Assembly (NCBI GenBank): GCA_965232455.1
Contig: OZ246981.1
Coordinates: 3,596,001 to 3,660,000 of the forward strand
Origin: JBFGFX01 sp965232455
GTDB taxonomy: Bacteria; Pseudomonadota; Gammaproteobacteria; Steroidobacterales; Woeseiaceae
Direction of reading: 5' to 3'
Length of the DNA: 64,000 bases
The translations under genes were made by a program, and so were the position numbers. Below the pieces are notes generated by a model. It was not told the DNA's origin. It was given only the letters and a program-made list of their open reading frames with translations, and did no database searches. Below are positions 1-8,776 of the stretch, piece by piece; position 1 is the stretch's first letter, and each line of letters begins with the position of its first letter.

Positions 1-405
1 CCAGTCGAACAGATCGGCACGCCGTGCTTCCGGCTCGCGCCAGCATTCCATCACGAGCTGCACCGCAAACTCGAACACGGAATCGCCCAGGGAAAGCCGA
101 CGCAGCGCATCGAAGCGCGCCCCGCCCGCCGACGGATAAAGTCCCTCCCCCGACGACAGGCTGTCCAGGTATTCCACAACCACCTGGCTGGAATACAGGG
201 CCGTGCCGTCGTCCAAGGTCAGAAAAGGCACCTTACCCAGAGGATTCAGGGCGGAAACGTCGTATTGGCCCGCCACCCACGCCCCTGTGCAATCGCGGAA
301 TGGAAACGTCGGTACGCGTTCTATCGAATCGGCGAGGCCCGCCTCGTGGGCAACAACCAGCACTTTGTGCACAAAGTCGTGAAACGGAGAGTAGAAAACC
401 TTCAT
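1..405 (-). CDS. Glutathione S-transferase, N-terminal part (runs off the window)
   Basis: A reading frame starts at the ATG at 405-403 (MKVFYSPFHDFVHKV) and stays open for 135 codons to the window edge, so the C-terminal helical domain is missing. The N-terminal half has the thioredoxin-like GST pattern: a beta strand then an SPF..F turn near residue 6-9, NPLGKVPFL around residues 55-63 (the cis-Pro region that binds the glutathione backbone) and a YSSQVVVEYLD helix (residues 72-82) in place of the usual ES/SQ-I-xxYL motif. Family knowledge gives conjugation or reduction of electrophiles with glutathione in the cytoplasm; the substrate cannot be read here. It lies 54 bp downstream of the aminotransferase on the same strand and is probably co-transcribed with it. 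Confidence 0.85.
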   Translation of the reverse strand, partial: MKVFYSPFHDFVHKVLVVAHEAGLADSIERVPTFPFRDCTGAWVAGQYDVSALNPLGKVPFLTLDDGTALYSSQVVVEYLDSLSSGEGLYPSAGGARFDALRRLSLGDSVFEFAVQLVMECWREPEARRADLFDW

Positions 406-459
406 CGGCGGCGACCCCCGGCCTTGTTGTCGTGCCCACCGATTGTATCGGACACCCGT

Positions 460-1776
460 TCAGGAACCGCCTGTCCGCCCCCGTAGTGCGCGGATACCGC
501 GCATGAGTGTTTCGCAAAACGGATCGACGTCGGCGCTGTCCATCACGGTCGAACAGACGCCGAGCATGCCTGGAGACAGCCAATACCCGTTCTGCACCAT
601 GTACCGGTGCAATCCCGAACTACGGTACACGTGCCCCCGCTCGGCCAGGTCGTTCAATCCCGGCTCCGTGAACGACACGGCGAAGATCGAGTACTGGCCG
701 CGCACGTCGCCTTCCGTGTCCGTGAGGCTCAGGACCTCCGCGCAGCCCTTCCTGAAGGACGCACCGAGATCGTTGAGCCTCGTAAACGCCTCGCCGGTCA
801 TCATTCGCATCGCGGCATGGCCGGCGGCCATCGACACCGGATTCGCGTTGTAGGTACCGCCGTGGGGCAACCTGGCCTTACCCTCGCCGGTCTCGAAAAC
901 CGACATGACGTCCGCGCTTCCCGCCACCGCGCCAACCGGAAAGCCGCCGCCGATGATTTTGCCGAGCGTGGTCAGCTGCGGTCTGAGGCCTCTGTCGCCC
1001 TGCACGCCCGCCGGTCCCGCGCGCAGCGCCACAACCTCGTCGGCGATGAACAGCGCTCCACTCGAGATGCAGAAGTTCTCGATCATCGCGAGAAATTCGT
1101 CTTCGGGCCTGAACCGCGACATGCCGATACCCAGCGGATCGACGAGCACGGCCGCGAGCTCATCGGCGTGTTCGTCGAGTATCCTACGCGCGACCGCCGG
1201 CTGGTTGAACGGGATGACGACGACGTTGTCCAGCACGCCCTGCGGCGTACCCTGAGCGTAGGCCCTGGCCGCCGGATCGCCGGCCGCCAGGTCCGTCGGC
1301 TCGACGCCCAGGCTCACCTCGGCGAAGTCGTAGGAGCCGTGATAGGCGTTTTCGCATTTCGCGATTTTCGACCGCCCGGTATAGGCGCGCGCCGCCTTTA
1401 TCGCCTTCATGACCGCTTCGGTGCCTGAATTCATGAATCGTATCTTGTCGAACGTGTCGGAGCGCCCGCACAGCAGCTCCGCCAGCTCGAATTCCGCCTC
1501 GCTGCCGAAGGAGTAGCCGGAGCCGCGTTCGATCTGCGCGATCGCCGCGCTGACGACGGTCGGGTGCGCGTGTCCGTGGATCATCGACGTATAGTTGTTG
1601 TTGAAATCGAAGAGGCGATTGCCGTCCACGTCGATCACGTATTTGCCCTGCGCCGCGCGCGCGTAAATCGAGTACGGGGCAATTCGGATGGTGCTCCGGG
1701 ACCCACCGTCGGTGAGCACCCCCTGTGCGCGGGCAAATAGCGCCGCGGACGTCGATTCCGGATTGGGATATCTCAC
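460..1776 (-). CDS. Class-III aminotransferase, glutamate-1-semialdehyde aminomutase-like
   Basis: PLP-dependent fold-type I enzyme of the HemL-like group. Visible motifs are the glycine/histidine segment NNYTSMIHGHAHP, a substrate-side FMNSGTEAVMKA, the PLP-ring aspartate in FIADEVVALR and the Schiff-base lysine in TTLGKIIGGGFPVGA. With the GTG at 1776 the protein is 438 residues, close to the usual 430 of the family. The frame stays open upstream to an ATG at 1923, but that extension is arginine-rich without family character, so I prefer 1776. Many HemL-like paralogues outside tetrapyrrole synthesis act as transaminases or racemases on amino acids or beta-amino acids, and the neighbouring GST and LysR genes suggest a catabolic rather than haem role. 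The exact substrate is unknown. Confidence 0.8.
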   Translation of the reverse strand: MRYPNPESTSAALFARAQGVLTDGGSRSTIRIAPYSIYARAAQGKYVIDVDGNRLFDFNNNYTSMIHGHAHPTVVSAAIAQIERGSGYSFGSEAEFELAELLCGRSDTFDKIRFMNSGTEAVMKAIKAARAYTGRSKIAKCENAYHGSYDFAEVSLGVEPTDLAAGDPAARAYAQGTPQGVLDNVVVIPFNQPAVARRILDEHADELAAVLVDPLGIGMSRFRPEDEFLAMIENFCISSGALFIADEVVALRAGPAGVQGDRGLRPQLTTLGKIIGGGFPVGAVAGSADVMSVFETGEGKARLPHGGTYNANPVSMAAGHAAMRMMTGEAFTRLNDLGASFRKGCAEVLSLTDTEGDVRGQYSIFAVSFTEPGLNDLAERGHVYRSSGLHRYMVQNGYWLSPGMLGVCSTVMDSADVDPFCETLMRGIRALRGRTGGS

Positions 1777-2163
1777 GACGGCAGTTCCGTCACCCGCTGG
1801 CCTGATCCTGCGAAGTCTAGCGCCGGGCCCGGTCCCGTCAAGCCTGTCATTCCGCAGTAACGCGAGCCTGGAACAATACACCGGTCTCGGGAGCGCTTGC
1901 GCTGCCTCGAGTTTCGGTGACACGGATGGCTATTGATTCAAGAGAGTGCGCTGATCGAGCGACGCGCATCACTTCGGTGCACAAACGCCGGTGGCGCGAA
2001 AGACAGGCGGAGCAGTTTTATCAGTCCGTTCGCACACTTGCGGCCCGGCACCGCCAGCTGGCACAGAACATGCACTGCACCGGGCATGTTTCTTCAGTCT
2101 GGCCGGCGGGCAGCGCGCGTGCCGGGCGATCGGCGGACATTCCTGCGTTGATGGAACAACGGC
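1777..2163. other. Divergent intergenic region between the aminotransferase and the LysR gene
   Basis: A 387 bp stretch between two divergent genes. I see no convincing gene in it. A small hairpin GACGG-aactg-CCGTC lies immediately upstream of the GTG start used for the aminotransferase. The arrangement is the classic one in which a LysR-type regulator binds a shared divergent promoter region, but I could not single out a T-N11-A box with confidence. Confidence 0.5.
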
Positions 2164-3075
2164 GTGAGCACCAACATTTCAAGACTGTCATTACGCGGCC
2201 TGCGTACGTTCTGCATCGCCGCCCAGTACGAAAGTTTTCGCACGGCTGCGGATGAACTTTTTGTGACCGCGTCCGCCGTCAGTCATCAGATCAAGAGCCT
2301 GGAACAGGACCTGGGCTTGCTGCTGTTCGAGCGGAACAGCCGTTCGTTGAGCCTCACGGAAATTGGCCGCTCGCTGTTTGAAGATGCACAGCCATTGATA
2401 CAACAGCTCGATTCGGTCGTCGCCAACCACAGCGCCAAAGCACAGCGGAAGTCGCTGCGGATTTCGGTGCAACCGTTTTTCGCCAGCGAACTATTCGTAC
2501 CGCAGCTCAATGAATTCACCGGGAAGCACCCGGACATCGGACTCCAGGTGGACACGAGCGACGAATCGTCGGAGAAGATTCCAGCCAACGCGGACGTATC
2601 GATTCGTCTGTTCAGCTCACCGCCCCCGGCAGCGAATGCCGACCTGCTGTTTCCGCTGCGACTCATACCGGCAGGCTCACTCGATTTTTACGAAAGCGTG
2701 GTCGTAAAAAGAAAGAAGATCGTCAGCGACTTCCCGATTATCGTGCACGATACGCGACCAAAAGCGTGGCAGCAGTGGTCGAAAAAGTCGGGTATCCAGG
2801 TTCCCAAAGACACCAAGGTCATCCGGCTCGACTCTATGATTGCGATTGCACGCGCCGCGGAACGCGGTCTGGGCGCAGCGTTGATTCCGGTCCCGCTGAG
2901 CAATGGATGGTTCGACTCGGGCAGCCTCGTCCCCCTGTTCGAGAAGGAACTCGTCGTGGCCGGCGGATATTACCTGATATGCAAGGAAGAGCGGTCCCGC
3001 GAAGAAAGCGTGCGCGTGCTGCGCGAGTGGGTACTGGAAAAATTTGCGGAACGCCCGCGGGCGCGGGCCGTATAG
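2164..3075 (+). CDS. LysR-family transcriptional regulator (GcvA-like)
   Basis: A 303-residue protein from a GTG start. Residues about 8-66 form the winged helix-turn-helix (LRTFCIAAQYESFRTAADEL, then SAVSHQIKSLEQDLG and LFER), followed by the linker helix and a periplasmic-binding-protein-like effector domain to the C-terminus. The GcvA subgroup is suggested by the LRGLRTF start and the LLFERNSRSLSLTEIG wing. It is divergent from the aminotransferase/GST pair and probably controls it and itself. The effector is unknown. Coding ends 163 bp before the next gene on the same strand. Confidence 0.9.
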   Translation: MSTNISRLSLRGLRTFCIAAQYESFRTAADELFVTASAVSHQIKSLEQDLGLLLFERNSRSLSLTEIGRSLFEDAQPLIQQLDSVVANHSAKAQRKSLRISVQPFFASELFVPQLNEFTGKHPDIGLQVDTSDESSEKIPANADVSIRLFSSPPPAANADLLFPLRLIPAGSLDFYESVVVKRKKIVSDFPIIVHDTRPKAWQQWSKKSGIQVPKDTKVIRLDSMIAIARAAERGLGAALIPVPLSNGWFDSGSLVPLFEKELVVAGGYYLICKEERSREESVRVLREWVLEKFAERPRARAV

Positions 3076-3238
3076 GCTCTTGTTGCAGGAATTTGACAAT
3101 CCAAGATGATTTTTTTTCACCTGAGGATGCAAGATTTTTCGTTTGCCGGAGTTGCGTGGGCGGCTTACTGTTTTCGCGTCGGGATGCAAAACGCGTCCCG
3201 GTATTTTCGAGAACAGACATTCGCCTGGAGACAGCACA

Positions 3239-3793
3239 ATGTTGCAAACAGCAAACTTTTTGCGCGGCATGACCGCGTTTCGATCAAGCGCACTGCTGGC
3301 GGTCGCCATGTTCGCGGTTTCGCCGGCTGTCGCCCACGATCCACAGGGGGCTTTCGTAATGACGGTTATCCGTGACGCCGCGTACGGCGGCAAGGTGACC
3401 GCGGGAAAATACGACGAGGCCATATTGAAGATCAATGCGCGCAAAAAACGTCCGTCGGAGCGGTTTTTCGCCAGTAACAACCTTTGCGTCGCGTACACGA
3501 AGTCCCATGACATCGACAGCGCCGAGAAGGCCTGCAACGACGCCCTGGAGCTGGCTGCTCAGGAGAGGGGTTTCAATTCGGAGGATCTGGATCGAATCGA
3601 GCGCAAATACACCGCGATGGCTCTCTCGAACCGGGGCGTCTTGCGCGCGGTGTCCGGAGACAACGCCAATGCCCGACAGGACTTTCTGGAAGCGATGAAC
3701 CTGGAAGCCGGCCTGTCTTCGCCGGCGCAAAACCTCGCCCGTCTCGATAACATGATTGCAGAGACGGTGACCTCGTTACAAACCGATCACTAA
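3239..3793 (+). CDS. Exported TPR-like protein of unknown role
   Basis: From the ATG at 3239, preceded by a GGAGA ribosome site nine bases away, the product is 184 residues. It starts with a signal peptide ending VSPAVAHD near residue 32, followed by helices with TPR character (NNLCVAYTKSHDIDSAEKACNDAL, read as two adjoining pieces, then LSNRGVLRAVSGDNANARQDF). The frame continues upstream to 3143 without a ribosome site, and that extension would bury the signal peptide. It is followed directly by a strong terminator, so it is a single-gene unit or the end of one. TPR units normally bind other proteins; the partner is not evident. Confidence 0.75.
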   Translation: MLQTANFLRGMTAFRSSALLAVAMFAVSPAVAHDPQGAFVMTVIRDAAYGGKVTAGKYDEAILKINARKKRPSERFFASNNLCVAYTKSHDIDSAEKACNDALELAAQERGFNSEDLDRIERKYTAMALSNRGVLRAVSGDNANARQDFLEAMNLEAGLSSPAQNLARLDNMIAETVTSLQTDH

Positions 3794-3811
3794 ACTGAAC
3801 CGATCGGTCCA

Positions 3812-3848
3812 GCCGGCCCGCAACCCCCCCGCGGGCCGGCTTTTTTTT
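3812..3848 (+). terminator. Rho-independent terminator after the TPR gene
   Basis: A perfect 10 bp GC stem, GCCGGCCCGC at 3812-3821 with GCGGGCCGGC at 3831-3840, around a 9-base C-rich loop, then eight Ts at 3841-3848. It lies 18 bp after the stop codon of the exported TPR gene and reads on the plus strand. Confidence 0.95.
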
Positions 3849-3893
3849 GTGCAGTCGCCAAACAAAACCGTTTTGGCGGAGTCCTCCTAGGGC

Positions 3894-5483
3894 CTAGCGA
3901 TCGGCGCTGCTCATTGCCTGTGAAGCCGCGCGAAACATCGGGCCGCTGAGATTCGCACCCGGCATCGTTTGCAGCCTTGCATACATCTCCCTGGCCGTTT
4001 CACCGTCGCCCGCCTGCTCCGCCGCTTTCGCGAGGCCGTACATCGACGGCGTGCGCTGCGGAATCCACTCCAGCGATTGCTGGAACGCGGTCATCGCCGA
4101 GTGGACCTGGCCGCTTTCGAGCAGAATGTCGGCGTACAGTTCGACAGCGGGTTTCATCGGTTTGGGCGGCCCCGACGGCACGCGGAGATTGTTGACCTCC
4201 ATGTCCGCCGCTGTCCTGGCCGTTTCCACCGCCGCGTCAACGTCACCGCTCTTCAGCAATCGCACCGAGGCAACCTGCTTCTGCAGCACGGCAATCATCT
4301 TCGCGTCGTATGCTTTGCCGGCCGCCTCCGCGCCCTCGCCCAGCGCCAGCAGACGAGCTTCCGCCGACATCGCCCTGTCGAACTCGCCGCGGTGCGCCGC
4401 ACTCATCCCGATCACGGCCACCCAGTTGGCGTGATCGCCCTCGACGGAACCGCGGGCCGCGAGTTCGAGATCCTGCCAATCGCCGGTTTCCAGGATGTGC
4501 CGGCCGCGCATGTCGAGGTAACCGTCGTGCACGCGCCGGCTGTCCGGGTTCCGGTCGAGCGCGGCGACCGCGCGCGACACGTTCTCCTCCGCGCGATCGT
4601 AATGCCCCAGCATCAGGTTGGCGTAGGCAAGCCAGGAAAGCGTGTGAAAGTCTTCGCGCCCCTCGGCGAGACCGTATTTCTCATTGGTCGCGACGGCCGC
4701 CGCGTAGGCGTCGATGTTCGAGTTGACGACGCCCTCCCACATTCCCAGCTGCAGGAATATGTGGGACGGCATGTGCAAGGCATGCGCCGAGGCGGGAGCG
4801 ATGTCCGCATAAACCCTGGCCGCGGGCAGCGCCAGGATTGCGTGATCCGGATCGTCAAAAGCATGGATGATGAAGTGCGCCGCGCCCGGGTGGCTCGGGT
4901 TCTCCGCGAACACCGCCTGTGCAATCGCCGCCGCGCGCGCCTGCCGGCGAAACCCCCTGTCGCCCGGCCGCACCGTCCCCAGCAGCGACAGCGAATGAAA
5001 AATGGCGATCTCGTGATCGTTCGGCCAGCGTTCCTGCATCGAAGCCATTTGCGCCGAATACGCGTAGTCGCGTTCGAGTTTGTCCCCGGACGAAAAATAC
5101 AGTGTTTCGATCGCCGTCAGATACGCTTTTTCTTTTTCGGTCGGCGCTTTTGCAAGCCTGCCCTCGAAGGTCGGAGCCAGTCGCGTCAGGGCCGCCAGCG
5201 CCGCGTCCGCGTCCTGCTGCGCCCAAAGCGGATGATTGTCGCTCATCGCCTGCCCCCAATAGGCCAGCGCAAACGACGGATCGATCTTCTGCGCCTCCTC
5301 GAAGGCAAACCGCGCCTCGTCGAACTGGAAGCTGTGCAGCGCTTTCACGCCGGTCAGGAACGCCTCCTGCGCCTCCGGCGCGCCCGAGTTCGGGAAATCG
5401 ATGCTGCCGAGTTCATCGGCAGTGGTCACCGACAGCGGCAGCAGCAGTGCGCAAAACAAGCCGCTTAGTCGTCGAATGGTCAT
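3894..5483 (-). CDS. Large exported TPR-repeat protein
   Basis: From the ATG at 5483, preceded by AGGGGG at an appropriate distance, the product is 529 residues with a signal peptide ending near LSVTTADE (residue 23). The rest is helical with repeated TPR-like units, for example FQFDEARFAFEEAQKIDPSF near the N-terminus, LGHYDRAEENVSRAVAALDR in the middle and GDGETAREMYARL at the end. A central histidine-bearing block (HPGAAHFIIHAFDDPDHA, ALHMPSHIFLQLGMW) is typical of a recurrent family of bacterial exported TPR proteins. The frame is open further upstream to 5636, but without a ribosome site. Function is unknown, probably a periplasmic scaffold. It is divergent from the M20 hydrolase gene. 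Confidence 0.8.
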   Translation of the reverse strand: MTIRRLSGLFCALLLPLSVTTADELGSIDFPNSGAPEAQEAFLTGVKALHSFQFDEARFAFEEAQKIDPSFALAYWGQAMSDNHPLWAQQDADAALAALTRLAPTFEGRLAKAPTEKEKAYLTAIETLYFSSGDKLERDYAYSAQMASMQERWPNDHEIAIFHSLSLLGTVRPGDRGFRRQARAAAIAQAVFAENPSHPGAAHFIIHAFDDPDHAILALPAARVYADIAPASAHALHMPSHIFLQLGMWEGVVNSNIDAYAAAVATNEKYGLAEGREDFHTLSWLAYANLMLGHYDRAEENVSRAVAALDRNPDSRRVHDGYLDMRGRHILETGDWQDLELAARGSVEGDHANWVAVIGMSAAHRGEFDRAMSAEARLLALGEGAEAAGKAYDAKMIAVLQKQVASVRLLKSGDVDAAVETARTAADMEVNNLRVPSGPPKPMKPAVELYADILLESGQVHSAMTAFQQSLEWIPQRTPSMYGLAKAAEQAGDGETAREMYARLQTMPGANLSGPMFRAASQAMSSADR

Positions 5484-5673
5484 TTTCTGGTCCCCCTGTG
5501 ATTGGAGCCGCCCGATCCATCCTAGTGCTCGCTCGTTCGGCTGTCCATCGGCCGCAGCTGTTACGGCAAACGAAATTATCGGTATATGAGACCTCATCGG
5601 GCCGGCTCTGTAATAGACTCTGTCGGGTCCGGGCACGTGCCCCGGACTTCGAGTTCAACGTGGAGAAGAATCA

Positions 5674-7101
5674 ATGAGAAAAACCAGCGTCCTCTTATTG
5701 TCGGTGTGGGCGACCTTTTTACCCGGCGCAGCCCTTGCGCAGGAAGCCAACGTCGCCGCGTTCGTCGATCTGCGTTACCAGGAGACTGCGCGACTCGCGC
5801 GGGCGCTGTGGGAGTACGCCGAGGTGGGTTATCAGGAAGAGAAAAGCAGCGCGCTGCTGCAAACGACGCTCGCGGCCGAAGGGTTCGACGTCGAGGCCGG
5901 GGTCGCCGGGATACCGACGGCTTTCGTGGCAAGTTACGGCGACACCGGGCCGGTCATCGCCATTCTCGCCGAATTTGATGCGCTCCCCGGGATCAATCAG
6001 GACGCCGTCGCGGTGCGCAGCCCCATAGAAGGAAAAGACGCGGGCCACGCCTGCGGTCACAACCTCTTCGGCGCCGGGTCGGTCGGCGCCGCCATCGCGG
6101 TAAAACACTGGTTGGACCGGACCGGAGCGCCCGGCACCGTGCGCCTGTACGGCACGCCGGCCGAGGAAGGGGGCAGCGGCAAGGTTTACATGGTTCGCGA
6201 GGGCCTGTTCGACGACGTTGATATCGCACTGCACTGGCACGCCTCCGACCAGAACTCGGCCGCGGCGACGACGACGCTTGCCAATCGTTCGGCCAAGTTC
6301 CGGTTTCACGGCATCTCCGCGCACGCGGCCGGCGCGCCCGAAAAGGCCCGTTCCGCGCTGGACGGCGTGGAAGCGTTCAATCACATGGTCAACCTGATGC
6401 GCGAGCACGTCCCGCAGGAAACCCGCATCCACTACGTCATTACCGCCGGCGGTCTCGCTCCAAACGTCGTGCCGGATTTCGCGGAAGTCTTTTATTACGT
6501 GCGCAACCCGGAGGCGACCAAAGTCGCCGAGATCTGGGAACGCCTGGAAGAAGCCGCGCGCGGCGCGGCGCAGGGTACCGGCACCGAGGTGGAATGGGAG
6601 ATCATCCACGGCAACCATCCGCTGCTCGTCAACGAAACGCTGGCGAAGATGATGGACGAAAAACTGCGTTCGGTGGGCGGCGTCGATTACACGCCCGAGG
6701 AGCAGCAGTTTGCGGAGGAGATTTTTGCGACGCTCAACGCGCCGGACCTGGAGCTGGGGTCCCAGACCCAGGTGCAGGACTACGAAGTGACGCTGGGTTA
6801 CGGCTCAACCGACGTCGGCGACGTGTCCATTGCGGTGCCGACGGTGGGGCTGAACACCGCCACCTGGGTTCCGGGCACCTCTGCGCACAGCTGGCAGGCG
6901 GTGGCGGCCAGCGGCACGAGCATCGGCTTCAAGGGCGCCAACAACGCGTCCAAGACGCTGGCATTGGCCGCCATCGAGCTGATCGAGAACGAGGAGCTTC
7001 GCGAGGCGGCGCGCGCCGAACACGTCGAGAAGATCGGCGAGAACTTCCACTACGAGGCGCTGCTGGGCGACCGGCCGCCGCCGTTGGACTATCGTAAATA
7101 A
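5674..7101 (+). CDS. Exported M20-family amidohydrolase (AbgB-like)
   Basis: A 475-residue metal-dependent hydrolase with a signal peptide (LPGAALAQEA). Catalytic landmarks are GHACGHNLFGAGS (about residues 126-138, metal ligand Cys/His), PAEEGGSGK (catalytic and ligand glutamates) and ALHWHASD, followed by the dimerisation lid domain. The family includes the aminobenzoyl-glutamate hydrolase subunit AbgB and aminoacylases, which hydrolyse N-acylated or amidated amino acids. The AbgB-like group is indicated by the long C-terminal part with TQVQDYEVTLGYGSTDVGDVS split across the lid. Its export suggests periplasmic scavenging of amides or modified peptides, in keeping with the adjacent M81 gene. 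A GGAGAAG site precedes the ATG. Confidence 0.88.
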   Translation: MRKTSVLLLSVWATFLPGAALAQEANVAAFVDLRYQETARLARALWEYAEVGYQEEKSSALLQTTLAAEGFDVEAGVAGIPTAFVASYGDTGPVIAILAEFDALPGINQDAVAVRSPIEGKDAGHACGHNLFGAGSVGAAIAVKHWLDRTGAPGTVRLYGTPAEEGGSGKVYMVREGLFDDVDIALHWHASDQNSAAATTTLANRSAKFRFHGISAHAAGAPEKARSALDGVEAFNHMVNLMREHVPQETRIHYVITAGGLAPNVVPDFAEVFYYVRNPEATKVAEIWERLEEAARGAAQGTGTEVEWEIIHGNHPLLVNETLAKMMDEKLRSVGGVDYTPEEQQFAEEIFATLNAPDLELGSQTQVQDYEVTLGYGSTDVGDVSIAVPTVGLNTATWVPGTSAHSWQAVAASGTSIGFKGANNASKTLALAAIELIENEELREAARAEHVEKIGENFHYEALLGDRPPPLDYRK

Positions 7102-7118
7102 GGTTTAGGCGTTGGTGG

Positions 7119-7144
7119 GGGTCGCCCGTCAGGACGGGCGACCC
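7119..7144. terminator. Hairpin between convergent genes, possible bidirectional terminator
   Basis: A 12 bp perfect inverted repeat, GGGTCGCCCGTC at 7119-7130 and GACGGGCGACCC at 7133-7144, separated by only AG, so the innermost pairs would open into a loop. It sits in the 50 bp between the convergent stops of the M20 and M81 genes. There is no clean T tract, so termination would be weak or factor-assisted. Confidence 0.5.
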
Positions 7145-7151
7145 GCGCTCT

Positions 7152-8723
7152 TTACTGCCGGTCGGGCGGCGTGCCGTACGGGTAATAGTCGGTCAGGTTC
7201 AGGTTTTCGTACTGCAGCGCGTCGAGACGCGTCGTGCCGACGAACGGCCCCGGTGCATCGACGACAAAAATGGATTTTGCATAGCCGGTCTCGTCGAAAC
7301 CGCGTCTGAAGTGGACTCGCGACTTGATGACGAACACGTCGAAATCGTCGGGATCCAGCGGCCCGAACTCGAGCTGCTCCGTCCAGATGACCTGCCGCAG
7401 CGCCGGGGTGAGAATGAGCGAGTTGCCGTCGCCGAAATCGATGATGGCCAATTGATCGAATCCCAGCCCCTCGCCGAAGTAACGTACCGTTCCCTGAATG
7501 CGCACGGGTTCGCCGCTCGACGGCGCGGCAAATCCGCCGACTTCCCGGTCGAACAGGTCTCCGGGCTTGGCGTCGGCATCGATCAGCGCCTGAACGGCCG
7601 CTTCGTCGCGCAGCGTGGCATACAGGACGTTGCTCACCCGTTGGTCGACGATTTGCTGCAATATGAAGGTCGAATCGCCGTTCCGGTCGCTGTAGTCCGC
7701 GAGCACCACCGGCGTTTCCGCGGAATCGAAAGCGGACAGCGTGCGGCTCACCGCCACATCGGGCTGCAGGAGCGCTTCGCCGAACAGGCCCTCGCGGACC
7801 CGCCAGATGTATTCCGACATGTCGTCGGCGATGCGGTCGGCCAGTTCCTGGTCGTCGTTGGTCATGACCTGCACCGTTGCGCCGACGTCCGGTACGTCGG
7901 ACCACGGAAAACCGTAGGACACGCTGACGAACGTGTCGTGATGCCGAGCCTCCCAGCGGCGCGCGCGCTCCATGATGTCCATCGACGGCGACTGACCGGT
8001 CCACTGCAATACCGTCGGTGTAATGACACCGGGTTTGCGCGTCGCCGTCGTCGCTTTGTAAGTGCCACGCGCAAGGCGTATCAGCGCACGGGCCGACCTC
8101 GCGCCCTGGATGGTCGTGTCGTAATGCGGGTACCGTTTGGTCACGAAGGACATGTTCGCCCAACGCAGGAATTCGGCGTCCTCGTTGGCGTGCAGGTCGA
8201 AGCTGCCGACGATCGGCACGTCGGGCCCCACGACCTCGCGGAAGCGCCTGGCTATCTCGGCCTCGGGCCTCGGCACGTTACGCACCGCCATGGCGCCGTG
8301 CAGCGCGAGATAAACGCCATCCACCGGCATCGCCGCGCGCAGCTCTTCGATCATGGTATCGAGGAAATGATTGAACGTGTCCTCGGTGGTCCAGGCGCGC
8401 GACGAGCCTCCGAAGACGCCGGCGGGCGACGTCAGGCCGATCAATTCGACCCCCTGATATTCGTTTGCGGCCAGCGTGAAGCCGCCGACGTAGGAACCGG
8501 CCGTCAGCACGGCGTCGCCACGATCGGGCGGGCGGATTCTGGTCCAGTCTTCGATCGTCACGTCACCGCCCGGGCAAAACGTGCAGGCTTCATGCTGAAA
8601 TCTGGCGACGACGAATCGCAGCGGTTCGACGGCGGCCGCGGAACCCGTCTCCGTCGTTTGTTCCTGGACGCAGGCGGCAAGCGCCATCGCCGCTACCAGC
8701 GGCAACCAACCACGATTTTTCAT
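7152..8723 (-). CDS. M81-family metallopeptidase lipoprotein (MlrC-like)
   Basis: A 523-residue protein with a lipoprotein signal (MALAAC, cysteine at about residue 18). It matches the MlrC/DUF1485 family, named for the third enzyme of microcystin breakdown and predicted to be zinc-dependent: ARFQHEACTF near the mature N-terminus, LHGAM, then GSFDLHAN and TKRYPHYDT in the first domain, and the C-terminal MlrC domain with VVLADYSDRNGDST and VFVIKSRVHFRRGF. The MlrC homologue acts on linear peptides, while most homologues have unknown amide substrates. The ATG at 8723 has a GGGAG site. It is convergent with the M20 gene; both products look periplasmic, suggesting a joint role in amide or peptide degradation. 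Microcystin itself is not implied. Confidence 0.85.
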   Translation of the reverse strand: MKNRGWLPLVAAMALAACVQEQTTETGSAAAVEPLRFVVARFQHEACTFCPGGDVTIEDWTRIRPPDRGDAVLTAGSYVGGFTLAANEYQGVELIGLTSPAGVFGGSSRAWTTEDTFNHFLDTMIEELRAAMPVDGVYLALHGAMAVRNVPRPEAEIARRFREVVGPDVPIVGSFDLHANEDAEFLRWANMSFVTKRYPHYDTTIQGARSARALIRLARGTYKATTATRKPGVITPTVLQWTGQSPSMDIMERARRWEARHHDTFVSVSYGFPWSDVPDVGATVQVMTNDDQELADRIADDMSEYIWRVREGLFGEALLQPDVAVSRTLSAFDSAETPVVLADYSDRNGDSTFILQQIVDQRVSNVLYATLRDEAAVQALIDADAKPGDLFDREVGGFAAPSSGEPVRIQGTVRYFGEGLGFDQLAIIDFGDGNSLILTPALRQVIWTEQLEFGPLDPDDFDVFVIKSRVHFRRGFDETGYAKSIFVVDAPGPFVGTTRLDALQYENLNLTDYYPYGTPPDRQ

Positions 8724-8776
8724 GTTACGACTCCCGGCCGTTTCGGTGACGACTCAATTATTGACGATTTATGGGC

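Noticed and set aside
3093..3121. Perfect TTGACA -35 box at 3093-3098 upstream of the exported TPR gene
   Set aside because: No acceptable -10 box lies 16-18 bases downstream, so I did not call a promoter.
3969..5468. Long plus-strand frame of 499 codons opposite the exported TPR gene
   Set aside because: It is arginine/histidine-rich with no family character and lies fully antisense to a clear TPR protein with signal peptide and ribosome site; a high-GC shadow.
7152..8723. Microcystin degradation function for the MlrC-like gene
   Set aside because: No mlrA, mlrB or mlrD is present, and MlrC homologues are widespread in organisms unable to degrade microcystin.
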